Part shown: piece by piece, positions 1-9,023 of the stretch
Numbering within the stretch: the stretch's first letter is position 1
Layout of the letters: each line of letters begins with the position of its first letter
Source: Myxococcales bacterium
GTDB taxonomy: Bacteria > Myxococcota_A > Bradymonadia > UBA7976 > UBA1532
Reading direction: 5' to 3'
Length of the DNA stretch: 64,000 nt
Assembly: GCA_020633435.1 (NCBI GenBank)
Contig: JACKDP010000006.1
Span: forward strand, 372,001-436,000
Made by a program: the position numbers and the translations under genes
The notes under the pieces: model-generated
Databases searched by the model: none
What the model was told of the DNA's origin: nothing
What the model saw: the letters and a program-made list of their open reading frames with translations, nothing else

Positions 1-650
1 CCGTCGGCCATGGGGTGGTGGCCCCGGGCCAGAAAGGCCTCGACGAGGTGCGTCAGGGCGTCGAGGCCCGTCGCCGCCGTCACGCCCGGGGGCAGGCCCA
101 GCGTCAGCTCGGCGTCGGCCAGCACCACGTTGGGCAGCAGGCGCGGATCGAAGATGATCTTCTTGGCCTTGCTGATGTCGTGGGAGATGACGGAGGAGCG
201 GCCGACCTCGCTGCCGGTGCCGGCCGTCGTGGGCAGCGCCACCAGGAAGGCGATGGGCTGGTCGACGGGGCGGGCGTCGGGCTTGCCGTCCTCGTAGTCG
301 AAGAGCTTGCCCGGGTGGTGCTGCATCAGGGCGATGGCCTTGGCCACGTCCACCGGCGCGCCGCCCCCGAGGGCGATGATGGCGTCGGCGCCGTGGGCCT
401 GGGCCGCGGCAGCCCCCGCGATGACCTGCGTCTCGACGGGGTTGCCCCAGACGTCGGCGAAGACGCGCACGTCGAAGTCGGCCAGGGACGCCAGCAGCGG
501 CTCGAACCACGGCAGCATCTTGATGAGCCGATCGGTGACCAGCAGGGGCCGGCGCGCCCCGGCGGCGTGCAGGGTGGCGGCGAGCTGGTCGCGGACGCCG
601 AACCCCTGGCAGATGCGGGTCGGGTAGTTGTAGACCACGAAGTCCGACAT
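1..650 (-). CDS. Iron-containing alcohol dehydrogenase (partial, 3' end outside window)
   Basis: NAD(P)-dependent group III (Fe-type) alcohol dehydrogenase, oxidising or reducing short alcohols/aldehydes in the cytosol. About 216 N-terminal residues are present; the C-terminus with the metal-binding histidines lies beyond base 1. Visible family motifs are the nucleotide-binding GGG-x-x-x-D-x-AK stretch (IIALGGGAPVDVAKAIAL) and the following PTTAGTGSEV signature. In the usual family version of the first motif a Ser follows the glycines; here it is Ala. The ATG at 648-650 is preceded by AGGAAG at normal spacing. It lies 25 nt downstream of the glutamine-synthetase-like gene on the same strand, so the two are probably co-transcribed. 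Such pairs occur in amine or amino-alcohol catabolism, where the ligase gamma-glutamylates an amine and dehydrogenases oxidise it; the substrate cannot be read from the sequence. Confidence 0.9.
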   Translation of the reverse strand, partial: MSDFVVYNYPTRICQGFGVRDQLAATLHAAGARRPLLVTDRLIKMLPWFEPLLASLADFDVRVFADVWGNPVETQVIAGAAAAQAHGADAIIALGGGAPVDVAKAIALMQHHPGKLFDYEDGKPDARPVDQPIAFLVALPTTAGTGSEVGRSSVISHDISKAKKIIFDPRLLPNVVLADAELTLGLPPGVTAATGLDALTHLVEAFLARGHHPMAD

Positions 651-675
651 GGTTTCTTCCTGAAAAATCGAGGGC

Positions 676-2040
676 TTAGATGATCTCGAAGTAGCGCTTG
701 AGCTCCCAGTCGGTGACCGCCTGGCAGTAGCGCCGCCACTCCCAGCGCCGGGTGGCGACGTAGTGATCGATGAAGGCGTCGCCGAAGAGGGTGCGGGCCA
801 CCTCGCTGGCTTCGAGGCGATCGGCCGCCTCGGCGAGGGTGCGGGGCAGGCGGACGGCGCCCGTCTGGGCGTAGCCGTTGCCGAGGACGGGGGCGTCGGT
901 GAGGGCGAGGCCCTGCTCGATGCCCCAGAGCCCGGCGCCCAGGGCGGCGGCCACGCCCAGGTAAGGGTTCAGGTCGGCGCCGCCCACGCGCGTCTCGAGC
1001 CGGGTGCTCTTCGCCGAGCCGGGGATGACCCGCAGGGCGACGGTGCGGTTGTCGACGGCCCAGGTGGCGGTCGTCGGGGCCCACATGCCCTCGACCAGCC
1101 GCTTGTAGCTGTTGACCGTCGGGGCGAAGAGCGCGGCGAGCTCGGGCAGGAGCGCGAGCTGGCCGGCCACGTACTGCCGAAACAGCGGGCTCATGCCGTG
1201 CTCGGCGTCGGCGTCGTGGAAGACGGGCTGCCCCTCGCGCCAGAGGCTCTGGTGCACATGGCCGCTGCAGCCGGGCAGCTCGGCGTTCCACTTGGCCATG
1301 AAGCTGGCCATCACGCCGTGCCGGTAGGCGATCTCCTTGGCGCCCGTCTTGAAGAGGACGGCCCGGTCGGCGGCCTCCAGGGCCGGCGCGTGCAGGATGG
1401 CGGCCTCGTACACGCCGGGGCCCGTCTCGGTGTGCAGGCCCTCGATGGGCACGCCGAAGGCGCCGAGCTGGTCGAGCAGCGCGTGGAAGTACTCGTGGTG
1501 CAACGACGATCGCAGCAGCGAGTAGCCGAACATGCCGGGGGTGAGGGGGGTGGGGTTCACCCCGCCCTTCTCGGCCAGGGAGCGCGGCGTCTCGGCGAAG
1601 TTGAACCACTCGAACTCGATGCCGAAGCGAGCATCGAAGCCCGCCAGGGCGGCGCGGTGGATCACGCGCTTGAGGACCTGCCGCGGGCAGACGGGCAGGG
1701 GGCCGCCGTCGGCGTCCACGAAGTCGCCCAGGAGGAAGGGCACGCCGGCCTCCCACGGGATGGCGCGGAAGGTGCCGGGATCGAGGCGCACCTGCACGTC
1801 GGGGTAGCCGGTGTGCCAGCCCGTGAAGGGCGCGGCGTCGTAGCAGGCGTCGGCGGCGTCCCAGCCGAAGACGACGTCGCAGAAGCCGAAGCCGCCCCGC
1901 AGCGCGCTGCGCAGCTTGTCGATGTGCAGGTACTTGCCCCGCAGGACGCCGTCGAGATCGGTGACCGCCACCTTCACGCGGCGGGCCTCGCTCTCCTCCA
2001 GCTCCTTCAGGACGCGGTCGGCGTCGATGGGCGTGCTCAT
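676..2040 (-). CDS. Glutamine synthetase-like gamma-glutamyl-amine ligase
   Basis: 454-residue member of the glutamine synthetase family, closer in length and motifs to the PuuA/GlnT-type gamma-glutamyl-amine ligases than to GlnA. An N-terminal beta-grasp-like part (residues 1-110) precedes the catalytic barrel. Metal and substrate motifs are present: GIEFEWF near residue 145, ETGPGVYEAA near 205, SGHVHQSLW near 258, NSYKRLV near 310, and RLETRVGGADLNPYL near 348. It would use ATP to attach glutamate to ammonia or, more likely, an amine. The GlnA adenylylation loop is not obvious. The start at 2038-2040 lacks a strong Shine-Dalgarno sequence. It is followed on the same strand, 25 nt after its stop, by an Fe-type alcohol dehydrogenase, which suggests a small amine-catabolism operon. 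The substrate is inferred, not shown. Confidence 0.88.
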   Translation of the reverse strand: MSTPIDADRVLKELEESEARRVKVAVTDLDGVLRGKYLHIDKLRSALRGGFGFCDVVFGWDAADACYDAAPFTGWHTGYPDVQVRLDPGTFRAIPWEAGVPFLLGDFVDADGGPLPVCPRQVLKRVIHRAALAGFDARFGIEFEWFNFAETPRSLAEKGGVNPTPLTPGMFGYSLLRSSLHHEYFHALLDQLGAFGVPIEGLHTETGPGVYEAAILHAPALEAADRAVLFKTGAKEIAYRHGVMASFMAKWNAELPGCSGHVHQSLWREGQPVFHDADAEHGMSPLFRQYVAGQLALLPELAALFAPTVNSYKRLVEGMWAPTTATWAVDNRTVALRVIPGSAKSTRLETRVGGADLNPYLGVAAALGAGLWGIEQGLALTDAPVLGNGYAQTGAVRLPRTLAEAADRLEASEVARTLFGDAFIDHYVATRRWEWRRYCQAVTDWELKRYFEII

Positions 2041-2088
2041 GGCGCCCAGGCTATGCCAAGGCGCGGGGGGAGGGAAGGGCCGCGGCGG

Positions 2089-5000
2089 CTACTCGGGGCA
2101 GGCGTCGGGGAGCGCCGGATCGAGGGGGCCGGTGGTCGCCGCGGCCAGGTTGGCGATGAGCTGGGCGATGGCCGGGGCCACGGGCGGATCCTGGAAGTCG
2201 AAGGGCGCGAGCAGCAGGTGCCCCCCGCAGCGGCGGCCGCGCAGGATGGCGGGGTAGCTGGCGGCGGGGAAGGCAGGCACGCCGCCGGGGAAGGTGGCGA
2301 TGGGCCGAAGCCCGGTGTCGACGCCCTGATCGAGGGGATCGACGGTGAAGAAGGACTCGGTGCCGCCGGCCCCGCGGAGGCTGGCGGGCAGGCTGCGCAG
2401 GATGGGATCGCGGGCGTGGCCGGGCGCGGCGCTGATGGGCGTGTCGGCGCCGCGGACACCGCCGCCGCCGACGGCGAAGGGCAGCCACGCCAGCGGCGCG
2501 GGGGCGCCGGGCCCGAAGCGGAAGTCGGGCTGGTAGCGGGTGGCCAGGGCGGTCAGGCCATCCCACTCCGTCACCAGGTGGCCGCCGGCGCGGCTGTAGG
2601 CGTCGATGGCCCGGCGCAGGTCGGGCGTCCAGAGCGCCCAGGCCGCGGCGTAGCGCCCGAGGAAGACGGCGTCGTAGCCCGCGAGATCGAGGCGGGGCGG
2701 GAGCGCGGCGAGGGCGAACGTGGTGACGTGGAACCCGGCCTGGCGCAGGGGGGCGTCCAGGCCGAGGGGGCCCACGACGGCGACGCGGGCGAGGGGCGCG
2801 CGCCGCGGCTCCCGCGCGAAGAGGAACCACTGCCCCGTCGCCAGGCCGCTGCGGCCGCACTTGCGCGCGCCGTCGTCCTCGCCCCAGTCGGTGCCGTCGC
2901 TCTGGTTGGAGTCCATGCCGCGGTCGTCGAAATCAATCGTGAAATCAGCCACATCGCCGCAGGCGTCCTCGCCCTCCAGGAAGCGGTCGGCGCTGCGCTC
3001 GGCGTGCCAGCCCTGGCCGGGGGCCCGGATCTCGCCGGTCTTGTTGTTGCGGCGGGCCGGCGGGGGATCGGCGCCGGCGCCGCCCGCCTCGTTGAAGCAG
3101 GCGTCGGCGTCGGTGCCGGTGGTGATCTCGCGGTACCAGTCGACGGCGTACACCGACAGGTCGACGACCATGGGGGCGCCGGCCGGGGCCAGGGCGTCGC
3201 GGCAGGCGAAGCGCAGGTCGCCGTCCGCGGCGATGCGGGCGCGCAGGCCGTCCCAGACGCCCGGGTGGGCGGCGGCCGGGGCGAGGCGGGTGAGATCGGC
3301 GTGCCACGAGCCGCGCTCGTCGTGCAGGGGCTCGGCGCGGGTGCTGCCGACGAGCGTCCAGCCGCCGCCGTCCGTGGTCTGGTCGCAGTACACGTCCACC
3401 GCGTCGCGCCCATCGCCGTCGGGATCGAGACGGTAGACGCCGTCGGCGGTGAACCCGCGGTCGAGGGCGTCCTGGCAGCTCTGGAAGGCGGCGCACTGCA
3501 GGCCCTCGTCGAGGCGGCCATCGCAGTCGTCGTCGCGCCCGTTGCAGACCTCGACGCCGGGCTCGGCCGGGCGGGCGTCGCAGACGGCGGCGCCACCGAC
3601 GCAGCGCAGGTGGCCCTCGGCCAGGCAGGCCCCCAGGCCGGCGCGGCAGGCCCCGCCGACGTCCGCGGCGTCCTCGTCGACCCGCCCATCGCAGTCGTCG
3701 TCGACGCCGTTGCAGGCCTCGGCGGCGGGCTGGCCCGGGCGGGCGTCGCAGCGGACCTGCTGGGCGGCGGCGTCGCAGATCAGGCTGCCCGGCCGGCGGC
3801 AGGCGCCCTGGCCGACGGCGCAGGCGTCCCCCTCGCCGGGGATGGCTTCGTCGGTGCGGCCGTCGCAGTCGTTGTCGGCGCCGTCGCAGCGCTCGGGGGC
3901 GGGGTCGGCCGCGACGGCGGAGCAGGCCAGGGCCGGGCCGCCGGGACCGCAGAGCAGGTTGCCCGCGCGCGCGCAGGCGCCGACGCCGACGACGCACGGC
4001 TCGCCCAGCCCGCGTAGATCGTCCACCAGGCCGTTGCAGTCGTCATCGAGGCCGTCGCAACGCTCGGGCTCCGGGAAGCCGGGCTCGGCCTCGCAGCGCA
4101 GCTCCGCGGTGCGCAGGTCGCACGTCCGGCGGCCCCCCGCGCGGCAGATGCCGGCGCCGACCTGGCAGGGCTCCCCGGCGCCGGGCACCTCGTCGGTGGT
4201 GCCATCGCAGTCGTTGTCCAGGCCGTCGCAGCGCTCCGCGTCGGGCAGGATGAGGCCCAGGCAGGGCCCGAAGCCGTCGCCGGCTGGCAGGCACGTCTGG
4301 CGGCCGGCGCGGCAGGTGCCGACGTCGAGGGTGCCGACGGGGCCCGCGTAGCAGGGCGCCTCGGTGCCGGGGCGGCAGATGCAGGCGTCGCCCAGCCCCT
4401 CGTCGGCCTCGCCGTCGCAGTCGTCATCGGCGACGTTGCAGATCTCGCGGGCCGGCAGGATCTGGCCCATGCAGGCCGTGAAGACGCCCTGCACGCAGGC
4501 GCGCAGGCCGCCGGCGCACGGGCCCACCCCGCGGGTGCCGGCGGGGCCGTCGTAGCAGGGCTGGACCAGGTTGCCGCCCCGCGGATCCTCGTCCGAGCGG
4601 CCGTCGCAGTCGTTGTCGAGGCCGTCGCAGACCTCGGGGCTGGCGGCGACGCGCGGCACGCAAGCGAAGCGGCCCGCCTGGCAGGTGCGGACGCCGGCCG
4701 CGCACACGCCCAGGGCCCCGGCGTCGCAGTCCTGGCCCCCGCCGGGGTTGCCCTCGTCCACCAGGCCGTCGCAGTCCTCGTCGACGCCGTCGCAGGTCTC
4801 GGGCAGCGGCTCGCCGGGCACGGCGCTGCAGCGCGCGAGGCCATCGCCGCACACCCGCACCCCGGCGCGCTGGCAGCGGCCGAGGCCCGACGTGCAGTCG
4901 GTGCCGAGGGCGAAGTCCTCGTCCACCAGGCCATCGCAGTCGCCGTCGACGCCATCGCAGAGCTCCGGGGCCGGCGCCCCCGCCCGGGCCGTGCAGCGCA

Positions 5001-6324
5001 GGCCCCCCGCGGCGTCGCAGACCAGCTCGCCCGGCGCCCGACAGCCCCCGACGCCCACGGCGCAGGGAGCCCCACGGCCCAGCCCCTCGTCCACGAGGCC
5101 GTCGCAGTCGTCGTCCTGGTCATCGCAGATCTCGGGGGCCGGCAGGCCGGGCTCGGCGTCGCACGCCAGGAGGCCGTCGACGCAGCGCAGGCGGCCCTCG
5201 GCCTGGCAGCGGCCCTGGCCCACCCCGCAGATCTCGCCCACGCCCACGATGTCGGCGTCCACGCGGCCGTCGCAGTCGTTGTCGACGCCATCGCACTGCT
5301 CGACCTTGGGCAGCTCCTCGCCCTCGCAGCGGTCCCAGCGGCCGTCCACGCAGGTCTGCCGGCCCGGCCGGCACGGGCCGACCTCCGCCGTCTCGGGCGG
5401 GCCCGTGTAGCAGGGCCGCACGGCGTCGCCGTCGCAGCGGCAGTCGCCCGCGTCCTCGTCCGTCTCGCCGTCGCAGTCGTTGTCGACGCCGTCGCAGATC
5501 TCGGGCACCGGGCGGATCTCGTCGACGCACGGGCCCGCGATTCCCCCCGCGCAGGCCCGGACGCCGGGGGCGCAGAGGCCGACGTCCTGCGTGCCGACAG
5601 GCCCGGAATAACACGTGTTTTCGTCGGACTCCTCGTCGACGAGGCCGTCGCAGTCGTCGTCGAAGCGGTTGCAGATCTCGGGGGCGGGGAGGGTGGCCCC
5701 GAGGCAGGGCCCGAAGCCGTCGCCCCCCTGGCAGGCGGCCTCGCCGTCGGCGCAGCGGCCCACCCCGCGCGTCGCCTCGGGGCCGGGGTAGCACGCGGAG
5801 GCGGCGTCCTCGTCCGTCGCGCCGTCGCAGTCATCGTCGACGGCGTTGCAGGCCTCGACGCCGGGCGGCGCCGCCGTCGCGAGGCACTGGAGGCCCTCGC
5901 CGGCCGCCGCGCAGACCTGGACGCCCTGGGCCGCGCAGGCGCCGACGCCCACGGCGCAGGCCTCGCCCAGGCCCGGCAGGCCCTCGTCCACGCGGCCATC
6001 GCAGTCATCATCGAGGGCGTTGCAGCGCTCGGCGGGGGGCTCGCAGGGGCCCCACTCGCCCTCGACGCAGGCGCGCTCGGCGCCGGGGCAGGCGTCGCAG
6101 GGCTCGCGGGCGCCGGGCGGGCAGGGGCGGGGCGGGGCGGCGTCGGGGCGGACGGGGGCGGCGTCCTCGGTCGGGCCCCCATCGGGGTCGGGGCGGCCGC
6201 GATCCACCAGCGCCGGCGCCGCGTCGGCCGTGGCGTCCGGCGCGTCCGTGGCGTCACCCTCTTCGGTGCAGCCGGCGAGGCTCCACAGCGCGTACAGCGT
6301 CAGCCAGCGAGCCGAACGCCCCAT
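2089..6324 (-). CDS. Giant MopE-repeat lipoprotein with fibrinogen-like and ThuA-like C-terminal domains
   Basis: 1411-residue predicted surface lipoprotein. The start at 6322-6324 is chosen because GGGAGG lies 7 nt upstream and the protein then begins with a short lipoprotein signal ending in LAGC (Cys19). A Pro/Asp/Ala-rich linker follows. Residues about 70-945 carry fifteen copies of the motif C-[DN]-x-x-D-x-DCDG-x-x-DE seen in the putative metal-binding (Cu-binding MopE-type) family, each followed by a Cys-rich spacer of about 50 residues. Residues about 948-1175 resemble a fibrinogen-type (FReD) module: GVYRLDPDG, then VYCDQTTDGGGWTLVGS. The last 230 residues contain a Rossmann-like segment (VAVVGPLGL, then GYDAVFLGRYAAAW) reminiscent of ThuA/GATase-like domains. 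Function is probably surface Ca2+/metal binding and adhesion, by inference. No frameshift is visible over 4.2 kb. Confidence 0.85.
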   Translation of the reverse strand: MGRSARWLTLYALWSLAGCTEEGDATDAPDATADAAPALVDRGRPDPDGGPTEDAAPVRPDAAPPRPCPPGAREPCDACPGAERACVEGEWGPCEPPAERCNALDDDCDGRVDEGLPGLGEACAVGVGACAAQGVQVCAAAGEGLQCLATAAPPGVEACNAVDDDCDGATDEDAASACYPGPEATRGVGRCADGEAACQGGDGFGPCLGATLPAPEICNRFDDDCDGLVDEESDENTCYSGPVGTQDVGLCAPGVRACAGGIAGPCVDEIRPVPEICDGVDNDCDGETDEDAGDCRCDGDAVRPCYTGPPETAEVGPCRPGRQTCVDGRWDRCEGEELPKVEQCDGVDNDCDGRVDADIVGVGEICGVGQGRCQAEGRLRCVDGLLACDAEPGLPAPEICDDQDDDCDGLVDEGLGRGAPCAVGVGGCRAPGELVCDAAGGLRCTARAGAPAPELCDGVDGDCDGLVDEDFALGTDCTSGLGRCQRAGVRVCGDGLARCSAVPGEPLPETCDGVDEDCDGLVDEGNPGGGQDCDAGALGVCAAGVRTCQAGRFACVPRVAASPEVCDGLDNDCDGRSDEDPRGGNLVQPCYDGPAGTRGVGPCAGGLRACVQGVFTACMGQILPAREICNVADDDCDGEADEGLGDACICRPGTEAPCYAGPVGTLDVGTCRAGRQTCLPAGDGFGPCLGLILPDAERCDGLDNDCDGTTDEVPGAGEPCQVGAGICRAGGRRTCDLRTAELRCEAEPGFPEPERCDGLDDDCNGLVDDLRGLGEPCVVGVGACARAGNLLCGPGGPALACSAVAADPAPERCDGADNDCDGRTDEAIPGEGDACAVGQGACRRPGSLICDAAAQQVRCDARPGQPAAEACNGVDDDCDGRVDEDAADVGGACRAGLGACLAEGHLRCVGGAAVCDARPAEPGVEVCNGRDDDCDGRLDEGLQCAAFQSCQDALDRGFTADGVYRLDPDGDGRDAVDVYCDQTTDGGGWTLVGSTRAEPLHDERGSWHADLTRLAPAAAHPGVWDGLRARIAADGDLRFACRDALAPAGAPMVVDLSVYAVDWYREITTGTDADACFNEAGGAGADPPPARRNNKTGEIRAPGQGWHAERSADRFLEGEDACGDVADFTIDFDDRGMDSNQSDGTDWGEDDGARKCGRSGLATGQWFLFAREPRRAPLARVAVVGPLGLDAPLRQAGFHVTTFALAALPPRLDLAGYDAVFLGRYAAAWALWTPDLRRAIDAYSRAGGHLVTEWDGLTALATRYQPDFRFGPGAPAPLAWLPFAVGGGGVRGADTPISAAPGHARDPILRSLPASLRGAGGTESFFTVDPLDQGVDTGLRPIATFPGGVPAFPAASYPAILRGRRCGGHLLLAPFDFQDPPVAPAIAQLIANLAAATTGPLDPALPDACPE

Positions 6325-6392
6325 GGACTTCCTCCCGGCCGAGAAGGCCGCCGACCCCACCGGGAGGATAGCACGGCCACGCGGCCGGCATG

Positions 6393-6611
6393 TCAGCGGA
6401 CGGCGTCGGCGGCGCCGGCCGCGCCCCCGTCGAGGCTGGCGTCAGCGCTGGCGTCGGCGCCCGCGTCGGCGGTCGGGGTCGCGTCGTCGATCGCGCCGGT
6501 GGCGTGCACGACCTCCACCTCGGTGGTCGGCGGCGCCGCCGGATCGACGGTCCGGGTCTGCTCGCACCCGATCAAGGCCACCACCACCAGGCACCCCAGG
6601 ACACCGCGCAT
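6393..6611 (-). CDS. Small predicted lipoprotein, unknown function
   Basis: 72 residues. The ATG at 6609-6611 has GGAGG six bases upstream, and this start gives a clean lipoprotein signal, a run of hydrophobic residues ending ALIGC (Cys16). A longer in-frame extension exists upstream but has no ribosome site and would bury the signal. The mature part is low-complexity, rich in Asp, Ala and Thr (ADAGADASADASLDGG), a style common in myxobacterial lipoprotein linkers. It may be a leftover or a tether. It sits between the MopE-repeat gene (same strand, 68 nt downstream) and the divergent FHA gene. No family recognised. Confidence 0.55.
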   Translation of the reverse strand: MRGVLGCLVVVALIGCEQTRTVDPAAPPTTEVEVVHATGAIDDATPTADAGADASADASLDGGAAGAADAVR

Positions 6612-6685
6612 GCACCACCTCCAGCCGGGGCCGCGTGGTAGCACACCCGCGCCGGCGGTGCGACCCCACGTCGCCGGCCACCCTG

Positions 6686-6714
6686 TTGCCAACGTTTGCC
6701 CCGCTGCCTATAAC
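6686..6714 (+). promoter_or_regulatory. Sigma-70-type promoter for the FHA gene pair
   Basis: TTGCCA at 6686-6691 (five of six consensus bases) and TATAAC at 6709-6714 (five of six) are separated by exactly 17 bases. Transcription would start near 6721, just before the GGGAGGA ribosome site that serves the ATG at 6742. This is the best housekeeping-type promoter visible in the window. Confidence 0.7.
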
Positions 6715-6741
6715 AGCGGCACGCAGAGGGAGGACCCGGGC

Positions 6742-7521
6742 ATGACCGAGACGCTGGTATGCGGGAGCTGTGGGGCGAGCGTGCCGTCCTCCCACCGCTT
6801 CTGCGGCCAATGCGGCAGCCCCATGCAGGGCACGCAGCCGCGCACGGCGATGCAGACGGCGTTCTTCGGCGCCATCCAGTCCGATGCCCGGGCGCGCCTG
6901 GTCCTCATCCGGGGCGAGGGGCTGGACGGCGTCACGTTCCAGCTCACGGGGCGGCATGTCGCGGGGCGCAGCACCGGATCCATCCTGTTCCCCGATGACG
7001 GCTACCTGTCCCCGCGCCACGCCGAGTTCTTCTTTGAAGACGAGCGGTTGTACGTGCAGGACGCGAGCAGCCTCAACGGCGTCTTCGTGCGCCTGCGCGC
7101 GCCGGCCCTGCTGGCGGACGGCGAGGTCTTCCTGGCGGGGGAGGAGCTGCTGCGGGTCCAGTTCGGGGGCCTGGCGGGGCCCGCGATCACCGGCGAGGAC
7201 GGGCACTTCTTCGCGAGCCCCATGCCGGCGGTGCAGAGCCGCATCACCCAGGTCCTCGAGGGCGGGCGGCCCGGCCTGACGGTGGTGGCCCACGCGGGCT
7301 CGCTCGTCATCGGCCGCGAGCGCGCCGATCTGGAGTTCCCCAACGACCGGTTCATCAGCGGGCGCCACTGCCGGGTCGACTTCTCGCCGGCCGGGGCCAC
7401 CGTCACCGATCTGGGCTCGCGCAACGGGACGTTCGTGCGGATCCGCGAGCGGCAGGCGCTCGCCGATGGGGACCACATCTTCCTCGGCCGGCAGCTGCTG
7501 CGGGTCGAGTTGTCGGCGTAG
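6742..7521 (+). CDS. Zinc-ribbon protein with two FHA domains
   Basis: 259 residues. The N-terminus is a treble-clef/zinc-ribbon with Cys7, Cys10, Cys21 and Cys24 (CGSCG then CGQCGS). Two forkhead-associated domains follow, at roughly residues 70-135 and 187-256. Each has the phosphothreonine-binding layout: GR, then SPRHA, then SLNGVFV in the first; IGRE, then SGRHC, then SRNGTFV in the second. FHA domains read phospho-Thr marks set by Ser/Thr kinases, and two Pkn-type kinases are encoded at 22.7 and 27.6 kb. The ATG has GGGAGGA at good spacing. A related, larger protein follows 20 bases downstream, so the two form an operon. Likely a cytosolic phospho-signalling adaptor; partner unknown. 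Confidence 0.88.
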   Translation: MTETLVCGSCGASVPSSHRFCGQCGSPMQGTQPRTAMQTAFFGAIQSDARARLVLIRGEGLDGVTFQLTGRHVAGRSTGSILFPDDGYLSPRHAEFFFEDERLYVQDASSLNGVFVRLRAPALLADGEVFLAGEELLRVQFGGLAGPAITGEDGHFFASPMPAVQSRITQVLEGGRPGLTVVAHAGSLVIGRERADLEFPNDRFISGRHCRVDFSPAGATVTDLGSRNGTFVRIRERQALADGDHIFLGRQLLRVELSA

Positions 7522-7541
7522 CCCGGCGGGCGGAGGCGAGC

Positions 7542-9011
7542 ATGATCATCTGTCCGAACTGCAGCCGGGAGAACGAGGACCACTACAAGTTCTGCCTGGG
7601 CTGCGGCACCGAGATCTCGCGCAGCGACGCCCTGCCCGACGTCCCGCCGGTGGCGACGGCGCTGCCGCAGGTGGTGCCCCAGATCGTGCCGAAGGCGATG
7701 CCAGAGGCGGTGCCCCAGGCCGTGCCGAAGGCGATGCCGGAGGCGATGCCCCAGCAGGCGGTGCCAGAGGCGGTGGCGGTGCCGGCCCGCGCGACGCCGC
7801 TGCCGGTGGCCACGGCCCTGCCGGCCGCCACCCCGGCGCCGCCGCCCGCGCTCCTGCCGGCGGCCTCGACGCCGCCGCCCTCGCTGCTGCCCGCCTCGGC
7901 CTCCGACGCGGCGCCGCCCACGATGGACGAGGACAGCCTGGCAGGCGACGAGCCCATGCCCGACGACCTGTTCTCCCACGGCAGCATGGACGCGCCGCCG
8001 CGCTCGGCGCCGCCCGAGCGGGTGGAGTCGGATCTGGCCTTCGAGGGCACGGTGGACGCCGAGAGCCTGAAGGAGGCCCCGCCCGTCGAGCCCACGCGGG
8101 TCGCGCGGGTCGTGCGGGTGGACGACACCCGGGGCGAGCCGCCCACCGAGCGTGTCCCGGAGCCCTTCGCCAGCGCGGACTCCACGTCCGTGAGCGTCGA
8201 TCCGGCGTTCGACGAGCTGCACGCCTCGATGGTGAGCGCGGTGCGCGAGGCCGCCGGGCGGCGCTGCCGGGCCTGCGGGAACGCGGTGCCGGCGGGCTTC
8301 AAGTTCTGCGGGGTCTGCGGCAGCCGGTTCGAGCTGGCCACGCCCAGCGTCGCGCCGTCGGCGCGGGTGCGGCTGACGCTGGTGCACCCCGATGGCAGCG
8401 AGGGCGAGTCCTTCGAGCTGCCGGCGGGGGAGTGCACGGTCGGTCGCGCTCAGGGCCTGCCGCTCTTCGTCGACGATCCCTTCCTCGCGCCGCGGCACGC
8501 CACGTTCCACAACGGGCCCGGCCGGGTGACGGTGCGGGACGAGGGCAGCCTCAACGGTGTCTTCATCCGCCTGCGGGCCGAGGTGGAGCTGGTGCACCGC
8601 GACCTCTTCCGGGTGGGGCAGCAGCTCCTTCGGTTCGAGGATCTGCGCCACGTCCGCCCGGTGGTGCCGGCCGCCACCGATGGCACGCTGGCCTTCGGAT
8701 CGCCGACGCGCGGCGCCTGGGGGCGGCTGACGTCCCTCGTGGCCGTCGACACCCCGGCCCAGGCCTGGACGCTCGCGGGCCCCCAGACGCTGATCGGCCG
8801 CGAGCGCGGCGAGATCCGCTTCCCCGGCGATGGCTTCGTGAGCGGCAGCCACTGCGTCATCAGCACGCGGCAGGGGCGCTACTTCCTGGCCGACCAGGGC
8901 AGCACCAACGGCACCTATCTGCGCTTGAAGGGCGAGCAGGCCATCACCGATGACGACCTGCTGCTGCTCGGCCAGCAGCTCTTCCGGGTGACGTCGAGCC
9001 CCGCCGACTGA
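7542..9011 (+). CDS. Zinc-ribbon / double FHA protein with Pro-Ala linker
   Basis: 489 residues, a larger paralogue of the preceding gene. The first zinc ribbon is at residues 4-22 (CPNC then CLGCG). It is followed by a long low-complexity linker (about residues 30-235) with short tandem repeats of VPKAMPEAVPQ type. A second zinc ribbon lies near residue 242 (CRACG then CGVCGS). Two FHA domains occupy about residues 275-370 and 395-485. The second has the classic GRERG, SGSHC and STNGTYLRL motifs; the first has RHATF and SLNGVFIRL. It probably binds phosphothreonine proteins together with its neighbour. The gene starts 20 bases after the upstream stop. Alternative: a scaffold that oligomerises through the ribbons. 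Confidence 0.87.
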   Translation: MIICPNCSRENEDHYKFCLGCGTEISRSDALPDVPPVATALPQVVPQIVPKAMPEAVPQAVPKAMPEAMPQQAVPEAVAVPARATPLPVATALPAATPAPPPALLPAASTPPPSLLPASASDAAPPTMDEDSLAGDEPMPDDLFSHGSMDAPPRSAPPERVESDLAFEGTVDAESLKEAPPVEPTRVARVVRVDDTRGEPPTERVPEPFASADSTSVSVDPAFDELHASMVSAVREAAGRRCRACGNAVPAGFKFCGVCGSRFELATPSVAPSARVRLTLVHPDGSEGESFELPAGECTVGRAQGLPLFVDDPFLAPRHATFHNGPGRVTVRDEGSLNGVFIRLRAEVELVHRDLFRVGQQLLRFEDLRHVRPVVPAATDGTLAFGSPTRGAWGRLTSLVAVDTPAQAWTLAGPQTLIGRERGEIRFPGDGFVSGSHCVISTRQGRYFLADQGSTNGTYLRLKGEQAITDDDLLLLGQQLFRVTSSPAD

Positions 9012-9023
9012 CGGGGCCGCGCC

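Noticed and set aside
763..4017. A plus-strand open frame of over 1000 codons opposite the glutamine-synthetase-like gene and the MopE gene.
   Set aside because: It crosses two well-supported genes and encodes Gly/Ala/Arg-rich sequence without motifs.
7670..7780. Short repeats encoding VPKAMPEAVPQ as a separate element.
   Set aside because: They are an in-frame low-complexity linker between zinc ribbons of the FHA protein.
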